Shown here in pieces: positions 11,014 to 24,579 of a stretch of DNA of 64,000 bases. The stretch's first letter is position 1. The number at the start of each line of letters is the position of its first letter. A model generated the notes under the pieces. It was not told the DNA's origin and did no database searches. It worked only from the letters and a program-made list of their open reading frames with translations. The stretch spans positions 12,090,001-12,154,000 of the forward strand of contig OY292275.1 in the NCBI GenBank assembly GCA_958496175.1, written 5' to 3'. Source of the DNA: Sisyra terminalis (taxonomy: Eukaryota; Arthropoda; Insecta; Neuroptera; Sisyridae). The position numbers and the translations under genes are program-made.

Positions 11014-12947
11014 CTTGGGTACAAAGTACCTTAAGAAACTTGTTTTCAAGTTAAAATTGAGGTCTTGTTTTTACCACTTAGATTGCAAAGTTTATATTTT
11101 TTAAAATTTTTCTAAAGAATTTTTTAAAGTTCATAGCAGATCCTTGATTAAATGCTTTAAATGGGTAGAATTTTGAAATGAAGAAGTATCCCAAAAGTTA
11201 AGTTTTTCTAAATAGACCCATATATGACTCGTCTAAGGATTATGCTCCTACATTCAACAACTCATGACTTTCTATTCTTGATATAAGGAAATAAAAACCT
11301 AATATTTTAGGGTTGAATTATATATGTTAACAATTTGGTAAATATTTATAAAATAAACGAATATTTACATTCGAATAATGCTGAACATATTTTTCGTAAG
11401 AAGTCAAATTCCAGATAAACAAGCCAAACTAAAACTTTTCAATAATATAGAATCTCAAATCTATTTTGCCCCCATTTTCATTTCAGCAATTGTTTATTAA
11501 GGAATAACTTAATTATATGTTTAAGGAGGATTTTTGAAAATCATTAAATAAATGAAACATTGTATTATCTGAAGAACTAAATGGGTCTTTTGTGGTACAA
11601 TTGGATATTTTTCCAATTTTAAGTTTGTCTAAATTTTTATAGTTTTCTAATCGTAAAATCAACTTTAAACGGTTATTGGATGGTTTTTTCAAATATTTCA
11701 AAGTAAAAAAAATGTCAAGTTTTAATTATTTTCCAAACATAATACTACCAAATGGAAATTTTTCCAAGCTTGTGAAGTTTGAACGAAACGAAGACAAATG
11801 CATGCGCCTGTATATGACTTCTATTATTAAATTCAATGAAGCAACTATTTGTTTTCTTTTTAATTAAATAATTTGTACTCATAATGCGATCCACGTTGCT
11901 CTCTAATTTATTTTAAATTAAAAGATAAATAATTACATTTTAACACAAAGAGTTTTAATTATCTCTCTGCTATTTAGTTCATCCATCAAATGAATCAATT
12001 ATTTATATTTTTTTACAAGATAATTTTAAAAATTTTCCCCCGGAAAAATGAGCGTATGAAGAGTGTTTGATATGTTGACTTTTCCAGATAATAAATCAAT
12101 ATGGGGTAGGTACATCAAATTATGTAGCCATCGACTAAATAACTCGAGCCTCTCGATGAAATTAAACCTTTGATTAATCTTTGATTGGTATAATCAATCA
12201 TTTTTAAAACGAAAAATTATAAATAAGTGGCTATCGATTGGAACAAATGTGGGTCATTTAATGTTGAATTAGCCTAATAATTGAGAAAAGCTCAGTATAT
12301 CGGGTGAAAAACATACATCGATTTATCATGGACTTTTATCCGTGATTTATTTATTCCAATAAAAGATGAAAATTTATTGATACTGTAAAATATCAAATGA
12401 AAATAAAACTTATTTAAAAATGACCTTACAATGCCTTTTGTGTAATTAACTAATGATCTAACGAATGGTGTACAAAGCGCACCTAACTATAGCATGTGTC
12501 TTTAACAGACCGCCATTCTCATACATAAAATATAGCTTTGCTCGATTATCTAATTAGGCTCAAGATAACAACCTCACACTTCACCATCCCCCATAAACTA
12601 TCACATTCCCACTTGGAGACTTACCGTATTATTCTTGTTCACTCACACATTAAACCAATGCAAATTTCAGTGTTTTATGTTAATCAAACACCACACGCAA
12701 TTCGAGACAATATAAAAGGTATATATCTCTTGAATAAACTACGTTTATAATCCATTTGCAAAATGCAGATGTTCGTATTTAATCAAACCCTCATTTCAAA
12801 ATCGACTCAAAAAAAAAATCGCATACTATTAAAACTACCTGTTACATCCAAGTGATGCCAGTCTTTGCAATTTAATTAATTTTAATAGAGGAATTACTGC
12901 ACTAAAACTGCCATTTTCATCGCGGAAAATTTATCTTATAAGTTTAA
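11014..12947. other. AT-rich stretch, nothing recognised
   Basis: Several short open frames (11513-11867, 12538-12750) lack motifs. No repeat ends or RNA genes are seen. Confidence 0.4.
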
Positions 12948-12950
12948 TAA

Positions 12951-14025
12951 CACCGGCACACAAAAAAAAAAGTGCTCTGTACTTTTGACCGGACCTACAT
13001 AAATCTACGTATTTTGACCCCCTGAACACGAATCCGGGGTCGGTTTGACCTGTAGACCCTCAAAAATTCGAGAAAACTTTAAAAAACCGAAAAAAATGGT
13101 TAAAATCGGCAGTTTTGGTGACATTAAAATTTTTTTGAACTAAACCGAGCATGATTTTCATGTTTTTCGATCCGCTGAATACAAATTCGAAGTTTATGTA
13201 GATCATAAGCCGTTTTTATGGTAAGAAATTTGCCTGCTTTGCGAGCCTGCTTTCTCACTCTGACCAGACGCCGACACTGGGGTTCCGAATCCCTGCATCG
13301 TAAAACACTTTTCGCTTGTGCCTGCCATGACGACATATACGCCTTTAACCCAGGGACTCTGCCAGACGGTTCTGTTGCCCGCCGTCACCACGTGGAGGTG
13401 TCCTGGTTACAGACACAAGCATCCAAACAAGAATTCAAAAATGCTTAAAAGGTACTCTTGCATAACTAACTAGCCCTGTACAAAAGTCATTTAAAGACAG
13501 ACGGGTTCGATATAAGCAAATGACGAATTGAAATGAAAGCAATTGGCCCATTTGTAATTTTCAGAGATTTTTTGCGGGGAATTTCAATTTCTTTAAAGAT
13601 TTTGGCCAAATAATCTTCAAAATCATATTCCAGAAGTAGAATAATATGCAAAATATCCTTTGTAGAGATTTAAAAGTTTATTTTCATCATATAATCTCGA
13701 CTTTTAGAACACTAGCCGCAATTTTTTACAATTTTTAAGGGTTTTTTGCAATTTTCTTACAATAAAAACGGCTTATGGTCTACATAAACTTCGAATTTGT
13801 ATTCAGCGGATCGAAAAACATGAAAATCATGCTCGGTTTAGTTCAAAAAAATGTTTATGTCACCAAAACTGCCGATTTTAACCATTTTTTTCGTTTTTTT
13901 AAAGTTTTTTCGAATTTTTGAGGGTGTACGGGTCAAACCGACCCCGGATTCGTGTTCAGGGGGTCAAAATACGTAGATTTATGCAGGTCCGGTCAAAAGT
14001 ACAGAGCACTTTTTGTGTGCCGGTG
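12951..14025. mobile_element. Long-TIR transposon with GC-rich core, TAA target site
   Basis: It begins caccggcacacaaaaaa and ends with the inverse, ttttgtgtgccggtg. The inverted arms are about 275 bp (12951-13232 and 13746-14025) with few mismatches. TAA flanks both sides (12948-12950 and 14026-14028). A 3-bp TWA duplication fits PIF/Harbinger; the CAC terminus with a 3-bp target would also fit a CACTA-type element. The central part (13230-13450) is clearly GC-richer than the arms. It is open in several frames on both strands (up to 76 codons) but resembles no transposase I know, so it is probably captured sequence. Confidence 0.8.
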
Positions 14026-14028
14026 TAA

Positions 14029-14869
14029 TTCATCAAAGTAACAATAAAAACGAGGCTAGTTTGTTTAGAATGTCTTCAAGTAGTGGTGAGCCAAATAGAA
14101 AAGACGTTTATACATAAAACACAATTGTTAGGAATGTTTTATGAGGTTTTACCGACGAGGAAATACTTTGAGTCGAAAGCTTTCTTGTGAATTTTTAATT
14201 TGAATAATGCTGGATGTAAGATATAAGACACGGAGGTAGCAGTGATCTATAATTATGACATATAACTGACACTGTTCTGGATAAGAATTGGGTTGGGATG
14301 TTTAGATATTTAGTGTTGGTTTTGTAGTAGAGGAATAATTTAGTTGAAAACATTGTTGTAAATCGGAGTTAAGTGGCAGATATATAAATTTTTGAATTGT
14401 TTTCCTTTTTGTTAAATAAGAATATATAATATCAGAAAGCTTTTTGAGCTTTTGATTTTTATAACTTTAATGCTGGAGCTTAAAAATTCTTTTCAATGAT
14501 AATGGGAGTATCCAGAATGAATATTAAAAAAGGGTTTGAATTTTGGTGGGAAAGGTTTACAATTAAGGTTATAAGGTTTGAAATTTAGTGGCGATTTATA
14601 ATAACCTTATTTTATAATAGGTGAAAATAATTAATTTTGAAGGTTTTAAATCTTTTAAATAGTTATTGATATTTTTAAATAGTTCTAAATTTTATTATAT
14701 GCCCAAGCTCGCGGTCTCTTTAGTCTTACGTAGGACTTCTTTGCTAGATAAATACGATATTCCACAGGTTTTATGAGTTCTATGGAATGTCCATAATTCG
14801 GAGGTCTTTATTTTATTGATCATTATACCCTGAGAGTCTACGATCTATACATGCTGTGTTCTCCTAATC
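14029..14869. other. AT-rich stretch, nothing recognised
   Basis: No open frame, repeat end or RNA gene is recognised. Confidence 0.4.
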
Positions 14870-15077
14870 CATTGTTTCCTAACCTGAGGGTCCGTTAGCC
14901 TATGTTTGGGGGTCCGTGGTCTCATTCGAAAAAGTTTGTTTTTTGTTTTTTAATTTAATGAAGGAATACTTAAATATACTATTGTCCAAAAATTGCACCT
15001 TTTTTTCACTCAGGGGTCCTTGGCATTATACTTGATTTCCTTGGGGGTCCGCGGCTGAAAAAAGTTAGGAATCGCTG
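14870..15077. mobile_element. hAT-type MITE with 8-bp target duplication
   Basis: The left end is cattgtttcctaacctgagg. The right end reads cagcgattcctaacttttt in reverse. Both fit the CAG-N-G-N-TTC-x-TAAC hAT terminus. The 8-bp flanks are tcctaatc (14862-14869) and ttctaatc (15078-15085), one mismatch. The interior repeats gggggtccg and gggtcc words. It is 208 bp long and non-coding. Confidence 0.8.
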
Positions 15078-15135
15078 TTCTAATCTATTAGATTTTGGAG
15101 ACTATACTCCATTCTATCACACTGTTTTATGATTA

Positions 15136-15925
15136 ACTAGCTAATCCCCGCGACTTCGTCTGCGTAACGTTGGTGTTGATTGTTTTCTTTTAAGGTTTGC
15201 TCCTTGTACTGATAGTATATGGAAATTTTTATTTTTCTTATTCCTTTTACGAAAAACATAATCATACTTAAAAACACTATTTTGTCGAATTTAATTTATT
15301 AATTTTTAAAAAATATTTATAATTATCTAAAAAGAGTATGTCTTTTGCGTATAGCTACGATAGGTTTACCTTCCGTGGACCAAATAATCCGTAAATCAAT
15401 CAGCATCTATACATAAATAAAGTCGATCTTAATATGACTAAAAAAAGTCGAAACTTATCAAAATACTCGCGTTAAAATAACAGAAGTTATGGGTCTAGAT
15501 TTTGAATATTAGTAGGAATCTCTATTGAATTGAATTTACTGTGATTTTTATCAGTTCAACTTAAAAATATTTTGGCAGATTATTTTCTAACTTTTAATTA
15601 CCTTTCCAATGATATATAACTCACCTATTTAAAGTAAAAATTTATGTTTTCATCACTAGGGAATATCTTCCCTTATTATATTTTTTGGAATGATAAGTAG
15701 CCTATAGTATGTGGGAAATTGTGTTGTATCTTAATACCAAATTTTATTAAATTCGGTTGTTCCGTTCTTTAGTTAAATCGGGACACACAGACAGACAGAC
15801 AGACAAACATTTTTAAAAATGTTAAATTTGGAATAAGGGCCTCTTGAAACAAATATTTACCCTAAAATTGGGTTCAAAATCGAAATGTACAGACAGACGT
15901 AAGAATTTTATATATTAGTATAGGT
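15136..15925 (+). mobile_element. Non-LTR/SINE-like retroelement remnant
   Basis: The head reads actagctaatccccgcgac and ttcgtctgcg, a type of start I recognise from dispersed insect retroelements. A (CAGA)n run sits at 15788-15805 after ttccgttctttagttaaatc. The end is ttttatatattagtatag. These landmarks are typical of abundant RTE-related or SINE-like insect repeats, but I see no coding part and cannot name the family. Similar head fragments occur at 5231 and 16165. Confidence 0.5.
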
Positions 15926-16492
15926 TAATAAATTCACGCATAAAAATATGTACTTCTGCACATTTGGGCAATAAGTATTCTGAAAAAAAGAAACTTAATA
16001 ATAGAGAAATTTTCCTGGGAAAATTGAAAAAAAAAGGTTTTATTCTTAGGAAGACACTCTAAAGTTAAATTTCTTTTTCGACAAATGCTATGACTTACCA
16101 TAATATAAGACATAAATTAATAAATTCATTTTTCAAATTTATTCGTTGAAAATATTCTGTAGCAACTAATACCCTCAACATCGCCTGCATGACATAAAAA
16201 TATGTCAGTACTTAGGATAACAAAGGCAATTCTCGTGTATATTTACGCCTTGTGCTATATGGAATAAAACCGTGAGAAAGTAAACATACTATAGGCTATC
16301 GACTATCGTTAATGGTAAGTTTTAAAGCTACTCGATATTCTAAAGGGACTTAATTTTTTTAATTCGATAACCGAATAGATTACAATTCGAGAGGAAAAGA
16401 ATTTATATTTGGTGTTGTAGGAGAAAACAATGGAAGGACTCAAGAAAAAAGAAAGAATTGGAATTCTAGAACTGTTGAAAAAGTATAATGGA
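15926..16492. other. AT-rich stretch with a weak repeat-head fragment
   Basis: Bases 16165-16195 (taccctcaacatcgcctgca) resemble the head of the 15136 repeat. Nothing else is recognised. Confidence 0.35.
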
Positions 16493-16549
16493 TTACTGTG
16501 TATACAATATATAGGATATATTGTGGTCCAATTTATGTAGTATAAGCTT
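16493..16549 (+). mobile_element. Family A terminus fragment
   Basis: The sequence ctgtgtatacaatatatagg, continuing to gtccaatttatgtagtataa, matches the left end of the 139-474 element almost exactly. The rest of the element, including the hammerhead core, is absent. Confidence 0.8.
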
Positions 16550-19431
16550 CTCTGTTTGGCTTAGTTGAATTCTAATGACAATAATGTGAAATATTTTTGT
16601 TTCCCAAAAAAGGTATATCGTTTTTGCTACTTATCCATGGATTGATGATATCATATTATTTTAACTAATTTATATTGAAGTAAATATTTTTTTAAATATC
16701 TGACTAGTATTCAATAATTTTTTTTCCTGAAATTGACTGGATAGTACTCGTGCATAATACTATTAGATGAATCCTGTAAGACACCCTAGAATGGTAAAAC
16801 CCTAGGGTTATATAACACTTGTAGGGTTTGTCCTACAAACCTACAAATTTTATATGCAAAATAAACTTCCTAAGCAGCAACAATTCATGGCTTTAGATCT
16901 AGTGTTAAAAATAACCAGGTGCAAACTATAATCAGCAAAATTAAGTTTCTATTTTTTTATCAGAGAAAAAAAATGTTTTTTTTAATTGCAAGGGATGCAA
17001 CCGGAAGATAGTAAACAGTTTTGTCACAAAAATAATTTATTTCTTTTATAAAATTGTCCCCTACTTTTAAAACGCTGAATTAAAGGCTGCCTATGGAAAA
17101 AAATATTTGTTTTGTTAAAAACATAAAAAAGCAATATGTATTCAAGGGCATAAGGATATAAAATGTTTGTACTATTACGATACCGTTATAAAAATAAATT
17201 GGTTTTTATATTTATATGACTCTCAAGCGAAATTTGATCAGTCTGTCAAAAAATGCTGAAAAGTTCAATTTGAAACTCAATATGTATATTGTGTACGCAA
17301 TGAAATAAAGTTGGAGAAAACATGCTTAATATCCGAACTATCTTTCATATCTAAACTATCCAAACTACCCTTTATGTAATTAGGAAATTAAATTTTATTA
17401 ATAAATTCATTTCCAATTCCTAAAGTATCTAGAACAAAGTGTCATTCTTTAGTTAATGATTTTTTTCCAAGCTGAAAAACCTTCAATTGTTAAAAACTTG
17501 TTTTCAAAAGCTCTTTTGTGTCCGAAGCTTGCAGAAGCGAAAAAAGACAATATTTTATTTACTACTCTTCATTAGCTGCAAAAAATACGATAAAATTCAA
17601 TATCAATCACCCTAAACTCCACCAAACACAAAGCATGAAGAGTATAACTTCATATAAATAAAACATATTTCCAAATATTGACTCAGAAAAGAAAACAGGG
17701 AAAAGGAATTCCCCTAGTGTGCGACCTAAAGGTTTTTACGTCGCACCTTTGCGACTTCAATCTTTTTATTATCTAACTCGCATTCGTATCTTATCTGATT
17801 TGGTTGGAGATTTAAAAGACGTACTATTTTCCTTTGATGACTTACATTAAATAAAAAAATCCACTTTTCTTTGTGTACCATACGTATATGAATATACCAT
17901 TTCTTTACTTGTAAAGTCAATAGAAATTTATACTATTTTTTTTATATTTAAAAAATTATTTCGTTGAATAATTAAAGTCCCTTTAGAGTGATACATCGTT
18001 GAACTTTGTAAAAGATTATCTTCAATGGTTTAATTAGAACTGTTGCGTTTAACACATTATTTCTCTTGAGAGGAAGTTGAAGTATAAAAAAGTTCGTTTT
18101 TCAATTTACAATGTTGAAGAGATGGAAAAAATCTTAAGAATTTTTTATTAGTTTTATAATATGAGAGTAATTTTTTCAGTGGAAAGCAGAGCTTGATTTG
18201 AATGGAATTTGTAATATTTTTTAATAACTTTAATGGACATATTTTTAGTAGGTTTTATACAGATTGATTCATAAGTTAGTGGATCAATAGTAGGGCGTAT
18301 TTTTCTTCGACTGGATTCTGGTAGACAAAATCCATCACTTTAATTATCCTTTGTTCTCCTTTTCTTATTGTTCTTTTGCTCCGCAGTAAATCATAGCACG
18401 AACTATGCCTTTATCGTCGTATTCCGGAATATTGTGGGTTGATCACATAATAATCGAAAAGAGCTTGAAAAAATTGAGTTAAAAAAAAGCTAAAATTCAC
18501 AATTAAGAAGAAAAAAATGCAAACCTGAATTACGCCATGAGGAATCCAAAAAGGTATCACATACTTTAATTCAATATGCAGAAGGAAATGTAAAGAACCA
18601 ATAGTGTCGTCAGAAGAATAGTATTTCAATTGATATCTGTAAGGATTTGGTACAACACAATAACGATCGATTTATTTTGAGCAGCAAAGTAAGAATGGTC
18701 CTCATGATCTCTAAAATCCAGAATCGAATGGCACTTCCAAGAAGAAGAAAAATCATAGCCCAATAATTCTCCCTTCCCCATGTTGATCAAGCTTTTTTTT
18801 GACCTTACTTTTTCTGGTTCTGCCATTGATGTTAACGTTTTCTTTCTTAAGTACATTTTTTCAGTAAACATAAGTCCACAACCTCAGCCTTCCTTCTCTT
18901 ATCATTGAATCTGCAACTGCTTATCTTCATGATTGCCAATATTTACTTGACTCTTTTTGTATTCTTTAGTTTTTATCTCAGCTTTAAGGTCAAAAATTTT
19001 GTTGGATTTTGAAATCGTAAGTTGTCTATATAATTCGAGTGCCTAGATAAAATTGAATGGCAATTATGGATGATTAAATCTTTCGAAAATATTAGTTTTT
19101 CCAGAAACTCTGAAAAAAAACTTATAACCCATCTGGAGTCTACCAACACTTTTTGTGGTCGAAATATGAAGAAATTCTGAATTTAAACACAAACTCAAAT
19201 TGAAAAAAAAATACCAAAAATGTTTTGCTTTTATGATTTTAAAATACAATTAATTGTGTATAAGAAAATAGCGGGAAAAATGGAAAATTTTCAGCACTAT
19301 TCGTCGTTATTTTCTAGTTAAGACTATCGTTGAAGTTATACGTATCTCGAGAAAGGTTAAGTAGTGTATACGTAAGTCGAGGATGATCCAGAAAATGAAT
19401 TTTTGGTTTAACAAAGAACTAATTTACAACA
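16550..19431. other. AT-rich stretch, nothing recognised
   Basis: Only short open frames (for example 17726-17920 and 18411-18871, minus), none with motifs or convincing splice borders. No repeat ends are seen. Confidence 0.4.
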
Positions 19432-20070
19432 GAATGGCGCTGAATTTACATTAGAATGATATAGAAATAGAGATCATAATTTTTAAATGTCTTAACTTGA
19501 AAATTTTTGTCCTCAAACTATCATAGGAAACTAGGCACCTAAAACTATCTAAAGTTCATGAAAAATAGTTTTTTTATGATTCATAAAAGTAAATTGTAAT
19601 AAACAATTCCTATAACAAAAATCTCGAAATCAAAAGTTCTATAAGAATGCACTAAAATGCAATCTTATTATATTAAAAACTTGTTGTTTAAATTTGATAT
19701 TTTAATAAAAACATCTTTTTCAGCAAATTTTTTACATCATTAGAGTGAAGAATTTCCATTAAAATGATATAAAAAAAGAGATGATCATTTTTAAATGTCT
19801 TAATATGGAAATTTTTGAGTTTTAATCGGCAAAAGTATCATTGGGAAATTAGGTACCTACAACTAACTAAAGTTTTTTAAAAATAGTTTTTTTTTTTTTT
19901 TATGAAACTTTCAAGTTAATAGTAATATAATTTTTTTTTCAAACAATTCGAAATGAAAAGTTCTGTAATAATAAAGAAAAACAATTTTTTAAATTATTAA
20001 ATTTCTTTGTAGAAATTTGATATTTTAATGAAATCGGCTTGTTCAGTAAAATTTAAGAGTATTTAAAGAT
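19432..20070 (+). repeat. Diverged tandem duplication, unit about 310 bp
   Basis: Unit 1 (about 19432-19740) and unit 2 (about 19741-20070) run in parallel. Shared words in order are agaatgatata/aaaatgatata, tttttaaatgtcttaa, gaaattttt, a gg(c/t)acct-aaact block, aaaatagttttttt, aaaagttct and aatttgatattttaat. Unit 2 has small indels. Non-coding. Confidence 0.65.
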
Positions 20071-22249
20071 GTTATTTACATTCATAGTTTCTTGATGAAA
20101 ACCCCAAATTTAAACAAATCTAGTATCCTTTACTATTTTATTTCATGTTTTTTCTGTAGCAAAAAATAAATGAAGATCTGCTAAGTGAAAACTTTTAAAT
20201 TTTCAACAGGCCTAACCCGTAATTCAAATCATAATAAAATTGCAATGACTTAAGCTTGGATGAGGTGTATTTAGAGAGTAACCATCAAAGAAAAAAAAAT
20301 AATCCCTAAAATAAATTCAAAAACTTTCTGCTCCGAATTTTGAATCATTCTATGTAGTGCGATGTGGTTTTATGTTGAAAATTTATTTGGGAGAATGTCA
20401 ACCGTTCTAGGTCAGACTATATCCTACAAACCGAGTCAACAAACATTTAACAAACATTCGTAGATAAAATATTTGTTTACTCAATGTTAGTTATTACAAC
20501 TCCTTTCTGATAACAAAGCGCTCGAACCGAGAAGAGAATAACTAAAAAATTAGACGTTGATATTTTCATGAGAAATTATATTTCCATTTTCCCCGAGACG
20601 ATTTTTCTTCTACGATGATCGAAAAATTATTTCTCCGACTTTTATTTGCTGTGTAATAAAAACGTCATTGTATACCACAAGAAGCACACATATACACACC
20701 CATCCAGAATGGCACATAAATCAAATACAGTTCTGAGTGAAAATAAAAGCTGAGCTTTAAAACCCGCGAACAAGGAGGCATAAACAACAATGGGCTTTTG
20801 TTCAGTTGACTGAACCGACCGTAGATGTAAGAAAGAGAGGCCGGACATAGGAGACAATTTGTAATATGAGGCTATACAAAAGAGCCCTAAAGTGCTTTCT
20901 CTGAAAAATTATTTTCAGGCTCGATATTCAAGTCTGGCTTGGAGACAGATGCACAAGTCTAATAACCTAGTTTTTTTTTTAAAGTTTTCTAGTCCTGAAA
21001 TTTTTCATCCCATTAACACTAAGAAAAAGCAATTTTCAAGCGCCAATTTACGTGAAAATCTACAAGTTCTTTGATAGACATTTTCCCGGGTTGCAATAGA
21101 ACGACTATCGATTTAATCTAATCACTCGACAGACAAGAATGTAATGTCAAATTTTGACATTCCATTTAACAAAGGCCTAGTACACATATATTTACAATCA
21201 TTGATTTTCTGTTCGGAGAAAAACTCGTTTTTTTTAAAATACCATTTTTTCAATCCAAGTTTTTTATCAAATGTTCGGCTATTATATAAAACAACAGTGT
21301 TCTACATAAAATCGTTTATCTTATTTCAGTTCATTTAAAAGATTGTCCCTTAACACAGTTCTCGTGTTGTATAAATTGCCTAAAGGTTTGCCTAAAATTA
21401 TTGTTGCAGCTAAGTTACAAATGCTACTCTAAAAGATTGAGATTTTGAAGTTTTGATTTTCCTTGTGGCGCTTTTATTGCTTTAAAGTTGGAAAATTTAT
21501 TACTTCCATCAATAATTTGGAAATATAACAACATTTTTGATAAGAAGCTTTTGGGTGTTAAGAGAGATTAAATTATTTGTAGTATTGTTTTGTTTCGCAA
21601 CGCCTCTTCTTTGTTTCTTTGTTAAATTAGGGAATAAAACTTTCTTTTTAAAAATTTTAAAGGCAAATGTCTAAGATTAGCATTTAAAAAATTTTAAAAC
21701 TTCTTATTTTAAGCAATAAATTTATCATCGTTTGTTCAGTTAAAAATTTTAGTACTCTTAGTATGAAAGCATGTTTTAATTGTTAGGCGATGGTATTTAT
21801 GACATTTTTTTTCAAATAGATAATTATGATCTTAAGTAAATTGAATATCTTTATTTTTTAACAATTGTTAAATTTAAATGGCCCAAAAATTGGCAAAATT
21901 GATTTGAAATCAGGGATAAGTCCTCCTTAAGGCGTAGTGGAATTCATTACCAATTTATATACTTGTGGGTATTACATTGGAACCCTACAATTAGTAATTT
22001 TTTTTCTTCGAATTATGATTTCTTACTAATAGTGAATTTACTAATAGAAAATGAATCAATCCTAAATCTTAAGAAAAAAAAAACATCAGATGGTAAAGAT
22101 TATAGAACAAATAACAATGAATTAAAGTTTTTCGATTAAACGGGGGGAAAACTTTGAAATTATTATAAAGCAATTCCATTTTTTGGCGTAGTAGAAATCT
22201 TTATTGTAGCAATATTTATTGTTGAGGAGTACTTTAAAATCATGATAGT
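20071..22249. other. AT-rich stretch, nothing recognised
   Basis: Short open frames only (for example 20642-20857 minus and 20892-21338 plus), with no family motif and no transposon termini. Confidence 0.4.
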
Positions 22250-22745
22250 TGTGGATCTTGTAAACCTTCTGTGACGTCACAATCCATTAAACAACTTAAA
22301 GTGCATACGATGGTACTAAGAAGATACATTTGTACACTAAGTGTTTGTTATATATCTCTATTTATTTACTGAGTAAATGTTAATCAGAAAACCTTTTTTC
22401 TCAACAATGAGAGAACCAATTTGACTGAAATTTGGACATATAATGAAAGTATGCTAAGGATATAATATTATAATTATTTGAGGAAGATGAGTCTTCTACT
22501 TCTCAGTTTATATGATTAACTGTAAAATGATATCTAATTGAAAAATATAAAAAGTTTATTTTTTAAAATAAAAATGTAATTAAATGAACTTGGTCGTATT
22601 AAATTTGCAAAATTGTAAATGGATTTGATTTAATAATCTTACTACTTTTTGTCCTAATAAATTTGTCTTAGGAAAGCATCCTTACAATTTTGAAGTTTCT
22701 GTACTGTGACGTCATTTAAATACCCGGCCAATAGTTGGCTTAGGC
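22250..22745 (+). repeat. Dispersed repeat copy 1, with two TGACGTCA words
   Basis: The segment cttctgtgacgtcacaatcc (22268-22287) reappears inverted near 48920. The segment around gtactgtgacgtcatttaaa and cccggcc (22697-22731) reappears inverted near 47710. The two ends lie in the same relative order in the second copy, so both loci derive from one repeat, with about 430 bp between the ends here and about 1.2 kb there. Non-coding; family unknown. Confidence 0.5.
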
Positions 22746-24539
22746 GTTTTGAATTTTACAGTTTTGTATCCTTTTTTAAATGAATATGTCCTAGATTTTA
22801 TCAATGAATTTCAAATGTAACAGTCACATTATGTTTTTATATTAGGTAAGAACTTTTTAAAATCAATTTAAATCATTTTTAGAACTTGTGTATTTGGTCT
22901 TTTCGCCTAATGAAGAAAATGTTAATTCAAATCTAAGAAGTACTAAGAAGTGTAATAGAACTACAATAGTTAAAACTTTACCCGCAATTAGTTGTCTTTT
23001 TTAGATTTTCAATGACTCATACCAAAATTTAGCTAATTTGATTTTCTTTTCCCCATTTAATTACTACTGAATATTACTCTTGTTCTTCTTCCTATTGTTA
23101 ACTTTTGGTTAAAAAACTTATTCAACACTTAGTATCGAAACGATCGAAAAAAAGTGAGAATTTTAGACAAAATAATTCTATTTTCAAAACACTATTAAAA
23201 ACCGACAATCTGGAATTTTTCGATTCTTAAGTAAAGCACTTTTATTTGTAAAAGAAATTTCTATTACGAGGAAGTAACATATGATTGACAGTTTCCATTT
23301 GATATTAGATTTCGAATGGCAGTATAACAGTAAGCTTATCCTTTTTCAACAGTTGGTATCACTTAAAATAAATTGGTAAGTGATGAAGAAACTTTTAAGG
23401 GCCACTTTTCCAAGTAAAATTTTTCACAGAAATCAGTTTGAGTAGTTTCCCAATTTATCTCAAAATTTAAATTCTTGAAATCATTATTCACTTCATAAAA
23501 TTGTATAAAGTTTTGATCAATTTGATATTCAAATTTTCAGTATATTTAGATAAGAAGTATTACAATGAAATGGTTTTAATTTTAATCATATACGCATTAG
23601 TAAAATGGAATTAATATCTTAAGAGTTCAATTTTCTACGTTGGGGTCTATAGTCTTTGTACAACGATTCATCAAATATTTAAAAAAATAAATACCATTTG
23701 TATCTGATAGAAGTAGTACCAAATTCGCTTGTAATACAATTTATTGACTTGATTTAATATTTTTTTTAATTTTTCCAAATTATTTTTATTTATTCTGGTT
23801 CCGATATATTTCACAAAGGAAATTAAATTCATTTTTTTGCTTCAACTTTGTTGTGCAATGCTCAAAAGATGTCCCAGTTCTATTATTGTCCAACTATCTC
23901 CAAAGCTTTTTTTCCGTACAAAACCTATAGCTCGAGGGCAGTTAACAGTGCAATCTAAATCCCTTTTCACATACATAGATATATAAATTAATTATGAAGA
24001 TAACAATGATAATGATAATGACAGTGGAACACTTATCGTTGTAACTTAATGTAAATTTATGTCAGTTTCTGGTTCATAAAACAGAAAATTCTCAGGAATC
24101 AACATAGCGTTAAACCATAACCCGACTAGTTTATTGCAAAATATAGGGAACGGCGAGAGCTGATGGGGAGGTAAAGTTCAGGGTGGAAATTTTTGTTTTG
24201 GCATTTATATTACATCGTTTTTGTATTCGTATTCGTGTTTTGCTCTGTGCTACTAATAGATTATTCGTAGGCAATTTAACGCGGCAGCTTTTTATTTTGC
24301 CTTATTTTCGTAGACGCGAAAGTTCAAGTGAAATCTACATATAGTTGTTAATATGGACATATATTAAAGACTAGGTACCTTAGAACAAGACATAAGTAAT
24401 AACTATAAAAAGCTCAACGACATGTCGGTACATTAAAATTTCTGACCCAATTTTTGCATATGAAGAATATTTAGTTCAGGGTTTTTATGGTCTTTTTTCA
24501 TTAAACATTTACCGTATATAACTGGTATTCTTATCCATG
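22746..24539. other. AT-rich stretch, nothing recognised
   Basis: No open frame of note, no repeat ends and no RNA gene seen. Confidence 0.4.
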
Positions 24540-24579
24540 GTTATTATACATTAATGGTTCTCATTTTCTGGATACTTAA

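Noticed and set aside
13124..13448. Three overlapping frames in the GC-rich core of the TIR element
   Set aside because: They read on both strands over the same bases and cross the arm border. No transposase motif; not called as genes.
15788..15805. (CAGA)n as an independent microsatellite
   Set aside because: It sits inside the retroelement remnant where such runs are a family feature.
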